Below, one piece after another: positions 51,710 to 60,627 of a DNA stretch of 64,000 nucleotides (position 1 is the first letter of the stretch; each line of letters opens with the position of its first letter). Source of the DNA: JARRKC01 sp037388505 (lineage in GTDB: Bacteria; Acidobacteriota; UBA6911; RPQK01; JAPXNP01); NCBI GenBank assembly GCA_037388505.1, contig JARRKC010000004.1, forward strand, positions 248,001 to 312,000, given 5' to 3'. The notes below the pieces were generated by a model, which searched no databases, had not been told where the DNA came from, and was given only the letters and a program-made list of their open reading frames with translations. The translations under genes were made by a program, and so were the position numbers.

Positions 51710-52327
51710 TCATTTCTTCCTCCTGCCTGACCGTGCCGGAACCACCTCGGCCGAGATCACATGGTTTTCGGGCTTGCCGACGATCTTCACTGTACTTGCC
51801 TGCAGGCCCTCTTCTCCTTTCTCGGGAACGTATCGCACCTTCGTGCCCACCTCCAGGCGATCAAACGCGCCATCGATGATCGCACTATCCTGGAAATAGA
51901 TTTCCTGGTCCCCTTCGGTCTCCTTGAGGAAGCCATAGCCACGATCTCGAAAGAGCCGAACCACGGTGCCAGTCGTCTGCACGTGGCTCTTGACCTCACC
52001 TTGTTGACGGTCCGTGAGTTCCTTGAGCTGCCTTTCCATCACCTTGAATGACTCGATGATCGTGGTTTCGAGGCTTTCATCGAACGGAACGTTCGGCGGT
52101 CCCTTGTCGACGACCAGTTCATGACCCGGAGGTACTGTGACGTCGATCCGAACCCGATACGGATTTCCGGAGGACGCCGCATGATGCGGGCGTTCGATTG
52201 CCACCCGACAGCTGATAATGTGATCGCAGAAATGATCGAGCTTCTGGGCCCGTTCTGATATTATAGACTCCAGCCTTACTGTTCTTTCGACATTCTCACC
52301 ATATCTAACTTCTAAAGGTATTTGCAT
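51710..52327 (-). CDS. Ribosome hibernation factor (HPF/RaiA-like) fused to a cold-shock domain
   Basis: A 205-residue protein that joins two modules. Residues 1-105 or so follow the HPF/RaiA pattern (IPLEVRYGENVERTVRLESI, then HIISCRVAIERPHHAASSGN), which parks on the 30S subunit in slow growth. Residues about 120-185 form a cold-shock domain (TTGTVVRLFRDRGYGFLKET, then EIYFQDSAII), a nucleic-acid chaperone fold. The basic tail is SGRRKK. The start ATG at 52325-52327 has a weak GAAAGA site. The first 25 codons use many AT-rich codons (ATA, AGA, TTA) unlike the rest of the gene. A promoter and leader hairpin are visible upstream. Confidence 0.87.
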   Translation of the reverse strand: MQIPLEVRYGENVERTVRLESIISERAQKLDHFCDHIISCRVAIERPHHAASSGNPYRVRIDVTVPPGHELVVDKGPPNVPFDESLETTIIESFKVMERQLKELTDRQQGEVKSHVQTTGTVVRLFRDRGYGFLKETEGDQEIYFQDSAIIDGAFDRLEVGTKVRYVPEKGEEGLQASTVKIVGKPENHVISAEVVPARSGRRKK

Positions 52328-52342
52328 AATGCTATCTTTCGC

Positions 52343-52361
52343 AAGTCGTGGATGTCGACTT
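52343..52361 (-). promoter_or_regulatory. Leader stem-loop before the HPF-cold-shock gene
   Basis: AAGTCG and CGACTT form a perfect six-base-pair stem around a seven-base loop, 16 bases before the start codon. Possibly a translational control element. Confidence 0.4.
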
Positions 52362-52394
52362 TTTCCCCTTATTATGGATACTATATCTATTATC

Positions 52395-52423
52395 ATGATA
52401 CTCCCGGGATTTTCTAACTTCAA
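52395..52423 (-). promoter_or_regulatory. Candidate promoter for the HPF-cold-shock gene
   Basis: On the minus strand TTGAAG and TATCAT are 17 bases apart, placing the transcription start about 60 bases before the ATG. The region is the most AT-rich in the neighbourhood. Confidence 0.5.
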
Positions 52424-52568
52424 TACAGCCAGGCGGCTGTTTTGATGAAGAGAACCAGAGGTGATAACTTAGATACCGTAACCACCCGAAGTTCGACTCT
52501 TACGCCCTCGAAAAGGGGGTAGCGTCTCCTGACTTGAAGGATCCATCCGGAAAACGGAGGACGACCCG

Positions 52569-54296
52569 ATGGAGAACACAGAAATTGCCGACGTCTTCGA
52601 TGAAATCGCCGACCTCATCGACCTCGAAGGCGGCAACGCATTCCGCATTCGTTCTTACCGGGCAGCCGCCCGCACGATTCGGGATTCTTCCCGGAGAATC
52701 GAAGAGATTGCCGAGGCCGAGGATCTGACCGACCTGCCCAACATCGGCGAGGGAATGGCACAGAAGATCCATGAAATCCTCGAAACCGGCACGTGCGGGC
52801 GCTTGGAGGAGCTGCGCTCCAGAGTTCCCGAGGAGCTGACCGAATTGTTGAAGATTCCGCAAGTCGGGCCTCGGACCGCCATGCAGATCCACCGAGAACT
52901 CGGGGTGGACACTTTGACCGATCTCGAGAAGGCCTGCCGAGAGGGTCGAGTCCGATCCGTCGAGGGACTGGGAGAGAAGACCGAACAGAGCATCCTCGAA
53001 GGCATCGAAATGCTGAAGCAGACGACCAGCCGGTTTCTCATCAGACCCGCCACCGAGCACCTCGAGGCTCTCGGCCGGCATCTCGACCAGATCGAAACCA
53101 TAGATCGCTGGGAGGTGGCGGGCAGTTACCGAAGGCGCAAGGAAACGATCGGAGATCTCGACATCCTCGTGATGGCCGGGAACCGATCGGAGGCGACGAA
53201 AGGACTCCTCTCCTATCCCGACATCGGCGACGTGCTCGGCCGGGGTGAAGAGAAGATTTCCGTCCGGCTGAGGGGCGGACTGCAGGTGGACTTCCGCTTC
53301 TTCGAGGAAGAGAACTTCGGATCCGCCTTGATCTACTTCACCGGTTCGAAGGCCCACAACATCGCCATTCGTAGGAGAGCTCAACAGAACGGCTGGAAGT
53401 TGAACGAATACGGCCTCTTCAAGGACGATCATCTGCTTGCAGGAAAGACCGAGGAAGCCGTCTATCACCGACTTGCGATGAGCTGGATTCCGCCCGACCT
53501 GCGTGAGGATCGGGGAGAGGTGGAGGCTGCCGAATCCGGGAAGCTGCCCAGATTGGTCGTAGAGACGGACATCCGCGGCGACCTCCAGTCACACACCGAA
53601 GCCAGCGACGGCGAAAACACAATCGCGGAGATGGCGAAGGCGGCGATCGAGCGTGGCTACCAGTACCTTGCGCTCACGGACCACTCGAAGAAAGTGACCA
53701 TGGCCGGAGGGCTCGATGACGACGAAGTGCGCAGGCATGCGGAGGCGATCCGCCGGGTCGATCAGGAACTCGGTGACTTTTGGTTGCTGGCGGGAATCGA
53801 GGTCGACATCCTGAAGTCGGGGAAACTCGATCTGAGGGAGAAGACCCTGGAAGATCTCGACTGGGTCGTTGCGAGCATTCACTACAACATGAATCTGGAC
53901 AGGAAGTCGAATACCGACCGTCTGGTCCGTGCGATCTCCAGCGGCGTCGTCCACTGCATCGGCCACCCACTGGGTCGAATCATCGGCCGGCGGGAACCGA
54001 TGGAGTTCGATCTCGACCGGGTGTTCGAAGCCTGTGTCGAGAATCGCGTTCTCCTGGAAATCAACGCTCAACCTGAGCGCCTCGATCTACCCGACCGCCT
54101 CTGCAAAAGCGCGATGGAGGCCGGTGTCGAGTTTACGATCAGCACTGATGCGCACCGCACGCCGGAACTCGACCTGATGCCTTTCGGCGTCCACACGGCG
54201 CGACGGGGATGGATCGAGAAGAAGCACGTGCTCAACACCAGGACTGTCGAGCAACTGAGAAAGCGCCTGCAACACACGGTGCAAGAGGCTCAGTAG
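52569..54296 (+). CDS. polX: Family X DNA polymerase with PHP exonuclease domain
   Basis: A 575-residue bacterial PolX for base-excision repair and gap filling. The N-terminal 8-kDa-like region has helix-hairpin-helix segments (LPNIGEGMAQKI, IPQVGPRTAMQI, VEGLGEKTEQSI). The polymerase site shows EVAGSYRRRKETIGDLDILV with the catalytic Asp pair and LQVDFRF with the third Asp. The C-terminal PHP domain has DLQSHTEASDG (His residues), ALTDHSKK, AGIEVDIL, VVASIHYNM, HPLGRII, EINAQPERLD and FTISTDAHR, so the metal ligands for 3'-5' exonuclease are all present. The ATG follows GGAGG by eight bases. It is followed after 21 bases by a BRCT protein on the same strand. Confidence 0.96.
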   Translation: MENTEIADVFDEIADLIDLEGGNAFRIRSYRAAARTIRDSSRRIEEIAEAEDLTDLPNIGEGMAQKIHEILETGTCGRLEELRSRVPEELTELLKIPQVGPRTAMQIHRELGVDTLTDLEKACREGRVRSVEGLGEKTEQSILEGIEMLKQTTSRFLIRPATEHLEALGRHLDQIETIDRWEVAGSYRRRKETIGDLDILVMAGNRSEATKGLLSYPDIGDVLGRGEEKISVRLRGGLQVDFRFFEEENFGSALIYFTGSKAHNIAIRRRAQQNGWKLNEYGLFKDDHLLAGKTEEAVYHRLAMSWIPPDLREDRGEVEAAESGKLPRLVVETDIRGDLQSHTEASDGENTIAEMAKAAIERGYQYLALTDHSKKVTMAGGLDDDEVRRHAEAIRRVDQELGDFWLLAGIEVDILKSGKLDLREKTLEDLDWVVASIHYNMNLDRKSNTDRLVRAISSGVVHCIGHPLGRIIGRREPMEFDLDRVFEACVENRVLLEINAQPERLDLPDRLCKSAMEAGVEFTISTDAHRTPELDLMPFGVHTARRGWIEKKHVLNTRTVEQLRKRLQHTVQEAQ

Positions 54297-54317
54297 GCGT
54301 CCAGGAGGGCGCATACG

Positions 54318-54671
54318 ATGGGTGACAGCAAGGTTGTGCAAAAGCCTGAATTGGACGTGGCTGCCGTGGATTCGAAATCGTCGGCTCGGGAAGCGATCGA
54401 GTTCGAAAATCCACTCTTTGGAGAAGGCAAAGGAGGACCTCTCGAGGGTTTGATTTTTGTTTTCACCGGGCAGTTCCAACGATGGACACGCGAGGAAGCC
54501 AAGCGTTTCGTCGAGGCACGAGGTGGACAGGCGGCGTCCGGTGTCAGCGGCAGGACGGATTTTGTAGTGGCCGGTCCGGGTGCCGGGTCCAAGCGAGAAG
54601 AGGCCCAACAGCGAGATATCCCGATTCTGAGTGAGGATGAGTTTCTGGATTTCGTCGAGCCGCGATCTTGA
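54318..54671 (+). CDS. Stand-alone BRCT domain protein
   Basis: A 117-residue protein made almost entirely of one BRCT domain. The core is GGPLEGLIFVFTGQFQRWTR, then EEAKRFVEARGGQAASGVSG, TDFVVAGPGAGSKREEAQQR and PILSEDEFLDFV. It resembles the C-terminal BRCT domain of NAD-dependent DNA ligase. Lying directly downstream of polX, and with eukaryotic family X polymerases carrying BRCT domains, it may act as a tether for PolX; this is inferred. It has a 40-residue low-complexity N-terminal tail. Confidence 0.88.
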   Translation: MGDSKVVQKPELDVAAVDSKSSAREAIEFENPLFGEGKGGPLEGLIFVFTGQFQRWTREEAKRFVEARGGQAASGVSGRTDFVVAGPGAGSKREEAQQRDIPILSEDEFLDFVEPRS

Positions 54672-54709
54672 TCCTACGTTTTTCGCTATGCTTTCAGTCA
54701 GACCTCGAT

Positions 54710-57700
54710 ATGCAACTTAGTCCGGGCCGGTGGTATGTCGGAATGTTCGTGGGAGGGCTTCTTTGCCTTCAGCTCCCCGCTGCGCCGAGCGTGAGGCAGC
54801 CGGCAGCGTCCTCCGATGTTGTGACGCTACGCCCCGGCCTGGTCCAGGAAATCGTGGTCTCAGGCACTTCCACTCGAGAATTCAGTTTGGAGTCCGATGC
54901 CTCCGATTATCTGGAGATCGTCGCGCAGCCGCAGCATATGCGGCTCTCCTGGAAGCTGGTGCCTCCCCGCGACGCGGACCTTCCCCTGAGCGTTTCCTTC
55001 GATGTCCACGGAGAGTCCGTTTTCGCGGCGGTGAGCCGCGGCGCCGGCAAATACGTGCTTCGTCTGGAGTCGACCCTGGACGAATCGATCGCTCAAGGAA
55101 GCTGTCGTCTGGAGGTGGTCTCCTTGCGGGCAACCGCCGACCAGGACCGGGACCGATTCTCGGCTTTCAGCCTGATGGGGCGTGCGCTCGCGGAGGCCCG
55201 CAATCCATCGCCGGATGTGCGGGCCGGAGCACTGGTGCACCTGCAGGAGGCACTGGCGAAGTGGAAGGAGATCGAAAACGGCGAGGAGCAGGAAGCTCGT
55301 ATCCTGGCCGTGCTGGGCCGCCTTTCCTCGGCTGCGGGAAAAACCGATTCGGCGGAAGAACAGTATGCCGAAGCCGTTCGCCTGGGCCGAGAGACGTCGA
55401 ACCGCCACGTTGAAGCAGCGGGCCTCTATGGTCTGGCTCGCATCGAGTCTTCGAAGGGCAACCAGCATGACGCAATTGATCACTTCGAACAGGTACTGAA
55501 GCTCCGTCGCGGGCTGGGAGATGATTTCGGCGAAGCGCTGACTCTCCACAACCTGGGCGCCGCCAACTGGGCTCTCGGACGAACTCAGGTGGCACTCGAC
55601 GACTACCAGCAAGCGTTGGCGATCCGTCAAAGGATAGGAGATCGCCTGGGCGTCGCTTACACCCTCTATGGGATCGCCGTTATCCATTGGGTGAAGGGTG
55701 AAGATCAGAAGGCCCTGGATACGTACGATCGCATACTCCCAATATGGCGTGACACGGGCAACCGGCAGGGGGAGGCCAACACGCTCAACAACATCGGCCT
55801 CATTTACTCCGGGTTGCAGGAACATCGCAAGGCTCTCCACTACTTCGATCAATGTCTCACCATCTGGAAGTCACTCAACGCCGTCTCGGGCGAAGCCTAT
55901 ACCGAAAACAATATGGGTATGGTCTATGCCGCAGAAGGCCACGCGGACGATGCCCTGCGCAACTACGAACATGCCTGGGCCATCCTGCAAGGTCTCAACG
56001 ACCCGCGCGGCCAGGCCTACGTCCTCCATAACTTTGGCGAGCTGAATCTGGAAGAGGATCACCTCGAGAAGGCCCTCAGCTATTTCGAGAAAGCGCGGGC
56101 GTTGAAAGAGAAGATCGGCGATGAATTCGGCCTGGCCTACACGCTGGACAAGATCGCGGAAACCTACCTGAAGCAGTCCGACCCTGGCCGGGCCCTTCCA
56201 TTGCTCGGCGATTCCCTTCGTCTGCATCGGAAGGTCGGTGACCGGAACGGCGAGGTCAGGGCCCTGGCCGACATGGCTCGGGCGGAGGAACTGCAGGGAG
56301 ATCTCGAGCTCGCCCGAAGCAGGATGGAAGGCTCGCTCGAGCTGATCGAATCTCTTCGCCTCCACTTTCACGGGGAAGATCTGCGCACTTCCTACTTCGC
56401 AACAAAGCACGACTATTACGCCTTCTACATCGAACTGCTCATGGAACTCGCGAGAAAACACCCGTCGGGTCATTTCGAGGAGGCCGCCTTCCAGGCGAGC
56501 GAAGAGAGCCGTGCCCGGGGCCTGCTCGATCTCCTTTCCCGAGCGCAGGTCGAGATTTCCGAAGACCCGGAGGATTCCGGCATGTCGGAGACGGAGGCGA
56601 AGCTGCGGCGGCAGATTGAGGTTACCGCCGAGAGCCTGCATCGTCTCGAGGAGGCCGGCGCCTCCGCCGAGCAGATCAAGGTGCTCCACGTTCAGTTGGA
56701 GAACGACTCTCGGCAATATGCCGAGCTCAAATCCGAACTCCTGGCCAGGAATCCCCACTATGCCCAGCTCGTTTCACCCGTGACCGCAAGCCTCACCGAG
56801 ATTCAGTCTCGACTCCTCGGGCCGGACACGCTTCTGCTCGAGTATTTTCTGGGAGAGGATCACAGCTACCTTTGGGCGCTGACCCAAGATTCCGTGCAGA
56901 GCTTTTCGCTGCCTCCAGAGAACCGAATTGAAGCCGCGTCTCGGACAGTGTACGAACTCCTCACCGCCCGCAATGCGGTCGATCCCGGTGAGTCGCCGGC
57001 GCACAGAAGGCACCGGATTCTCAATGCGGACCTGGAACTCGACCAGGCCTCTGCATCCTTGAGCGGCCTGCTGCTGGACGTCCTTCCCGCCGAACTCAGG
57101 AGAGAGCGTCTGATCTTCGTTCCGGATGGAATCCTCAACTACATTCCTTTCGGCGCTCTCCCGACTCCCGTGACTTGGCGCGGCGCTCGCAGTGCTGCAA
57201 CCGGTGATTCAGCCGGGCGGCTTCCTCCGCTCCTCGCGCTCGAGCACGACATCGTCTACTTGCCCTCGGCGGGAGTCCTGGAGGAACTGACACAAAGCAG
57301 GCATGTTCGATTCGAACCGAAAATGGAACTGGCGGTCGTCGCCGACCCCGTCTTTCAACCCGACGATCCAAGAGTGCTGGAACAGGCTCGGGCGTCGAGA
57401 CCGGGATCGGACGAATCTCGCGAGGATCAGTCGGCAGATCAGCCTCCTTTCACCCGTCTTCGCTTCTCGAGACTCGAGGCGAATGAGATCGCCCGGCTGG
57501 TCCCCCCGGAACAGCGCCTCGTGGCCCTCGATTTTGCGGCTTCCCGTGCGACGATCGAGAGGGCCGACCTCAGCCGCTATCGATTCATCCACTTCGCCAC
57601 GCACGCAGTGCTGGATACGGAACACCCGGAATCCTCCGGAATCGTTCTTTCCCGCGTCGACACGAAGGGAAGACCGGTGAACGGCTTCCTCCGCTTGGCT

Positions 57701-58084
57701 GACATCTTCAACCTGCACTTGAATGCAGACACCGTCGTATTGAGCTCCTGCCGGACTGCTCTTGGAAAAGACATTGAAGGAGAAGGAGTGATCGGCCTGA
57801 CGCGCGGCTTCCTGTACGCCGGAGCGTCGTCGGTCATGGCCTCGCTGTGGAGGATCCAGGACCGCGCTACCGCCTTCTTGATGAACACCTTCTATACCAG
57901 AATGCTCGACGGCGGTTTCAGTCCGGCAGCGGCACTGAGAGCCGCTCAGACCGCCATGCAACAGGACCCACAGTGGAAGTCGCCCTACTACTGGGCAGCA
58001 TTCACGCTCCAGGGACTGGGGTTCGATGCCGAACCGAAAGCCGCCGACAGCACGATGGTGTCCGAGGGCGAAAGACGCAACTGA
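54710..58084 (+). CDS. TPR-rich protein with C-terminal CHAT protease domain
   Basis: An exported or membrane-anchored protein of 1,124 residues. The N-terminus MQLSPGRWYVGMFVGGLLCL is a signal-like stretch, followed by a beta-rich region. Many tetratricopeptide repeats then run from about residue 180 to 560 (for example ALTLHNLGAANWALGRTQVA and AYTLYGIAVIHWVKGEDQKA), followed by a coiled coil. The C-terminal CHAT domain has the caspase-like dyad His965 (FIHFATHAVLD) and Cys1014 (VVLSSCRTALGK) and the closing TRGFLYAGASSVMASLW. Bacterial CHAT proteins are caspase relatives; most are of unknown function, some act in defence as proteases. The next two genes are a sigma factor and a membrane regulator on the same strand. 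Confidence 0.93.
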   Translation: MQLSPGRWYVGMFVGGLLCLQLPAAPSVRQPAASSDVVTLRPGLVQEIVVSGTSTREFSLESDASDYLEIVAQPQHMRLSWKLVPPRDADLPLSVSFDVHGESVFAAVSRGAGKYVLRLESTLDESIAQGSCRLEVVSLRATADQDRDRFSAFSLMGRALAEARNPSPDVRAGALVHLQEALAKWKEIENGEEQEARILAVLGRLSSAAGKTDSAEEQYAEAVRLGRETSNRHVEAAGLYGLARIESSKGNQHDAIDHFEQVLKLRRGLGDDFGEALTLHNLGAANWALGRTQVALDDYQQALAIRQRIGDRLGVAYTLYGIAVIHWVKGEDQKALDTYDRILPIWRDTGNRQGEANTLNNIGLIYSGLQEHRKALHYFDQCLTIWKSLNAVSGEAYTENNMGMVYAAEGHADDALRNYEHAWAILQGLNDPRGQAYVLHNFGELNLEEDHLEKALSYFEKARALKEKIGDEFGLAYTLDKIAETYLKQSDPGRALPLLGDSLRLHRKVGDRNGEVRALADMARAEELQGDLELARSRMEGSLELIESLRLHFHGEDLRTSYFATKHDYYAFYIELLMELARKHPSGHFEEAAFQASEESRARGLLDLLSRAQVEISEDPEDSGMSETEAKLRRQIEVTAESLHRLEEAGASAEQIKVLHVQLENDSRQYAELKSELLARNPHYAQLVSPVTASLTEIQSRLLGPDTLLLEYFLGEDHSYLWALTQDSVQSFSLPPENRIEAASRTVYELLTARNAVDPGESPAHRRHRILNADLELDQASASLSGLLLDVLPAELRRERLIFVPDGILNYIPFGALPTPVTWRGARSAATGDSAGRLPPLLALEHDIVYLPSAGVLEELTQSRHVRFEPKMELAVVADPVFQPDDPRVLEQARASRPGSDESREDQSADQPPFTRLRFSRLEANEIARLVPPEQRLVALDFAASRATIERADLSRYRFIHFATHAVLDTEHPESSGIVLSRVDTKGRPVNGFLRLADIFNLHLNADTVVLSSCRTALGKDIEGEGVIGLTRGFLYAGASSVMASLWRIQDRATAFLMNTFYTRMLDGGFSPAAALRAAQTAMQQDPQWKSPYYWAAFTLQGLGFDAEPKAADSTMVSEGERRN

Positions 58085-58212
58085 CTCACCGTTCCGTTTT
58101 GGGTGTTTTCTCGGCGTTGGATGCCCTCCAGGAAATCCAAAGGCGCCACCCGGACTTTCGGTTACAGGTCATTTCCCGATAGACTTTTCTCCGCTGGAAG
58201 GAACTGCAAAGC

Positions 58213-58815
58213 GTGGGCCAAAGACTTCGACCACGAGTACAGTGGAACCTCGGTCCCGAGGCTTTCGAGTCGTTTCTGTCTCGTCTTGACAAGGATCGAG
58301 ATGAGGCGGGACGTCGGTATGAGCGGATCCGCGGCAAACTGATCAATTTCTTCGCCTGGGAAGGCCTCGTCAGCGCGGAAATCCTGGCCGACGAAACGAT
58401 CGACCGGGTTGCCCGAAAGCTGCTCGATGGAGAAACCGTTCGAGCGCTGGAGTCCTACGTCTTCGGCGTCGCCCGCCGAATCCTGTTGGAAACTCGCAGT
58501 CGCCGACGGAAAACGGACGAGTATCTCGACGACGGGCCACCGCTCGGACAACCTCCCGAGGAACCTTCACGCGATGAGGAGATCCTCAGCGAGTGCCTGC
58601 AGTCCTGTCTTCAGAAGCTACCGCCTGAGAGCAGGCACCTCATCCAGACGTACTACCAGGAGAACTGGCAGCAGCAGATCGAGGTGAGGCAGCAACTTGC
58701 GGGCCAGCTCGGAATCTCGGTCAATGCCTTGCGCAATCGCGCCCTGCGCTTGAGAAACCGGCTCGAGAGGTGCGTCAACCGCTGCCGGTCTCGTCTGAGG
58801 AATATGAAACCATGA
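58213..58815 (+). CDS. ECF-like RNA polymerase sigma factor
   Basis: A 200-residue sigma-70-family protein with region 2 around FFAWEGLVSAEILADETIDR and YVFGVARRILLETRSRRRK, and region 4 near LQKLPPESRHLIQTYYQENW plus QQLAGQLGISVNALRNRALR. It has a GTG start. The adjoining membrane protein gene starts 51 bases later, the usual arrangement for sigma and anti-sigma. It would direct transcription of a small regulon in response to a signal; the trigger is unknown. It lies 128 bases after the CHAT gene. Confidence 0.85.
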   Translation: MGQRLRPRVQWNLGPEAFESFLSRLDKDRDEAGRRYERIRGKLINFFAWEGLVSAEILADETIDRVARKLLDGETVRALESYVFGVARRILLETRSRRRKTDEYLDDGPPLGQPPEEPSRDEEILSECLQSCLQKLPPESRHLIQTYYQENWQQQIEVRQQLAGQLGISVNALRNRALRLRNRLERCVNRCRSRLRNMKP

Positions 58816-58866
58816 GACATTTGGGCGGTTTTCGTCACTACTCATCGAGAGGGGTGCCGGTGGAAT

Positions 58867-59688
58867 ATGTGCGCAGACCTAGATGAAACAAACCAAGCCA
58901 GACGTTACTTGCTGGGTGAGCTCTCGCCGGAGGAGAGGTCCAGGGTCCAACAGCGCCTGTTCGAGGATGATGAATTCTATCGCCGCATCCTGGTCTGCGA
59001 ACAGGACCTGATGGATGCCTACGTGCGGGGCAGCCTTTCGAGAAGAGAGCGCTCACTGTTCGAACAACACTGCCTCGTCGGTGAAGAACAACGCCGTAAG
59101 CTCGAATTCGCGCGCGGTCTTCAGCTGGAACTCTCCAAGGCAGTTGCGGAACGGAAGTCGAAGAGCGACTCTCGAAAGGATCATGCCGGGTTACAGTGGT
59201 CCGTCCTGGGCTTTTCTCTCTCCCGCCTGCGACTTGCGATAGCGACGGCGGCGGCTTGCCTCGTCCTGGCAGGACTCGCCTGGTGGATCGGGCTGGTACA
59301 GGTCCAGAATCCTCATACCGAAACAGGTAACGGACGGCTGGGCCAGCCGACCCTTTTCCTTGCGACGGGGATGCTGCGCGGAGAAAACGAGATCCCGAAG
59401 ATTTCGCTCGGGAAAGCGTTCCGCCGCGTTCTGCTTCAGCTGCAGCTCCCGGAAGAAGCGAACTACGCTGGCTACTCAGTCTCATTGACGAATCCAGAGG
59501 GTAAGCTGGTTCTGAGCGTCAACGGCCTCGAGGCGACCACGGCCGAGGGCGTTCCGGCGGTGGACATATCGATTCCCTCCGGTCTCCTGACTGTCGGGCA
59601 CTTCGAAGTAGCTCTGGAGGGTCTGCCGACATCGGCGGAACCGGTCCCGCTCGACTACTACTACTTCGATGTCGTGAATTCCCGCTGA
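58867..59688 (+). CDS. Single-pass membrane protein, putative anti-sigma factor
   Basis: A 273-residue protein with a cytoplasmic N-terminal part, one membrane helix (IATAAACLVLAGLAWWIGLV, about residues 125-145) and a periplasmic domain of about 120 residues. The N-terminus ARRYLLGELSPEERSRVQQR followed by DEFYRRILVCEQDLMDAYVR is a common arrangement in regulators encoded next to ECF-like sigma factors in Acidobacteriota and Verrucomicrobia; no zinc-finger motif is present. The periplasmic half may sense the signal. It belongs to the CHAT-sigma unit by position. Confidence 0.75.
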   Translation: MCADLDETNQARRYLLGELSPEERSRVQQRLFEDDEFYRRILVCEQDLMDAYVRGSLSRRERSLFEQHCLVGEEQRRKLEFARGLQLELSKAVAERKSKSDSRKDHAGLQWSVLGFSLSRLRLAIATAAACLVLAGLAWWIGLVQVQNPHTETGNGRLGQPTLFLATGMLRGENEIPKISLGKAFRRVLLQLQLPEEANYAGYSVSLTNPEGKLVLSVNGLEATTAEGVPAVDISIPSGLLTVGHFEVALEGLPTSAEPVPLDYYYFDVVNSR

Positions 59689-59886
59689 ACCCATCCGTCA
59701 ACGCCTCACAGACCAGCCCCCTTTTCTCCGATTCCCAACGAGAGCCACGCAAGTTCTTCCACGGGAAGTGCAAGACGCAGCTGTCCTTTCTGCGTGATAT
59801 CCGACATCAAATTGCCACGTAGGTACAGAGGCACCCCCAATCGCCTGTTCATTGGCGAAGGCAACGAAAGAAGAGAGGAAGAGAAT

Positions 59887-60585
59887 ATGAATCGAATCCC
59901 ACCGATCCGAATTTCGCTTTGGATTCTAATGGCAATCGCTCTCTTGGGCCCATCCGTTGGATCGCTCCGCGCCGATCCCGTCACGATCCACTTCACAGGA
60001 ACAGTCGACTCCGTTCCCGCGTCCGTGGGTTCCTACATTTCAAATGGAGATACGTTGAGTGGATCCTACACGTTCGATTCGGCAACCGCCGCCAATTCAG
60101 GGAGCACTTCGACCTTTGCGGTCTTTGACGCCTTGACCAGCTTCAGTTTCGCGCTGGACAGTTTCAGTGGCAGCAGCAGCGCCGCCGCTGAGATCCAGGT
60201 GGACAATAATCCGCCATCGCCGAACGATGATCGCTACGGGCTCCTTTCCCGTGTCTCCGACGGCCTGGTCATAAACTACCCCCCGGGCTACTCGGGTGCG
60301 GCTGTGACAGATTTCAGTTTCAGACTCGATGATTCAACCGACGCCGTGTTCAGCGACGCCCTCAACCTCCCCACCGAGATCTCCTTGTCCACCTTCGACT
60401 CCAGCCAATTCTTTCTGTTTCTCAACGACGGGACGTTGGTTCATGGGGTGATGACTTCCGTTTCCTCCGTGCCGGAGCCCTCGACTGCCCTGCTTCTCGG
60501 CCTGGCCTTTCTAGGAACGATCGCTGTCTCCCCGTTCCGGGGTCGGCTGAGAGTCCGCCGGCCGGGTACGAGTCAGGGAAAGTAA
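59887..60585 (+). CDS. PEP-CTERM exported protein
   Basis: A secreted protein of 232 residues with signal peptide MNRIPPIRISLWILMAIALL, a Ser/Thr/Asp-rich mature domain of beta strands, and a C-terminal PEP-CTERM sorting signal: SVPEPSTALLLGLAFLGTIA followed by an Arg-rich tail. Such proteins are cut and released by an exosortase; no exosortase gene is in this window. Start ATG at 59887 has AAGAGAGGAAG before it. The mature domain has no recognised function and could be part of a surface polymer. Confidence 0.9.
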   Translation: MNRIPPIRISLWILMAIALLGPSVGSLRADPVTIHFTGTVDSVPASVGSYISNGDTLSGSYTFDSATAANSGSTSTFAVFDALTSFSFALDSFSGSSSAAAEIQVDNNPPSPNDDRYGLLSRVSDGLVINYPPGYSGAAVTDFSFRLDDSTDAVFSDALNLPTEISLSTFDSSQFFLFLNDGTLVHGVMTSVSSVPEPSTALLLGLAFLGTIAVSPFRGRLRVRRPGTSQGK

Positions 60586-60627
60586 TAGCGTCCCAAATCG
60601 GCCCAGCTATCCTCTGTTCGACCTGGG

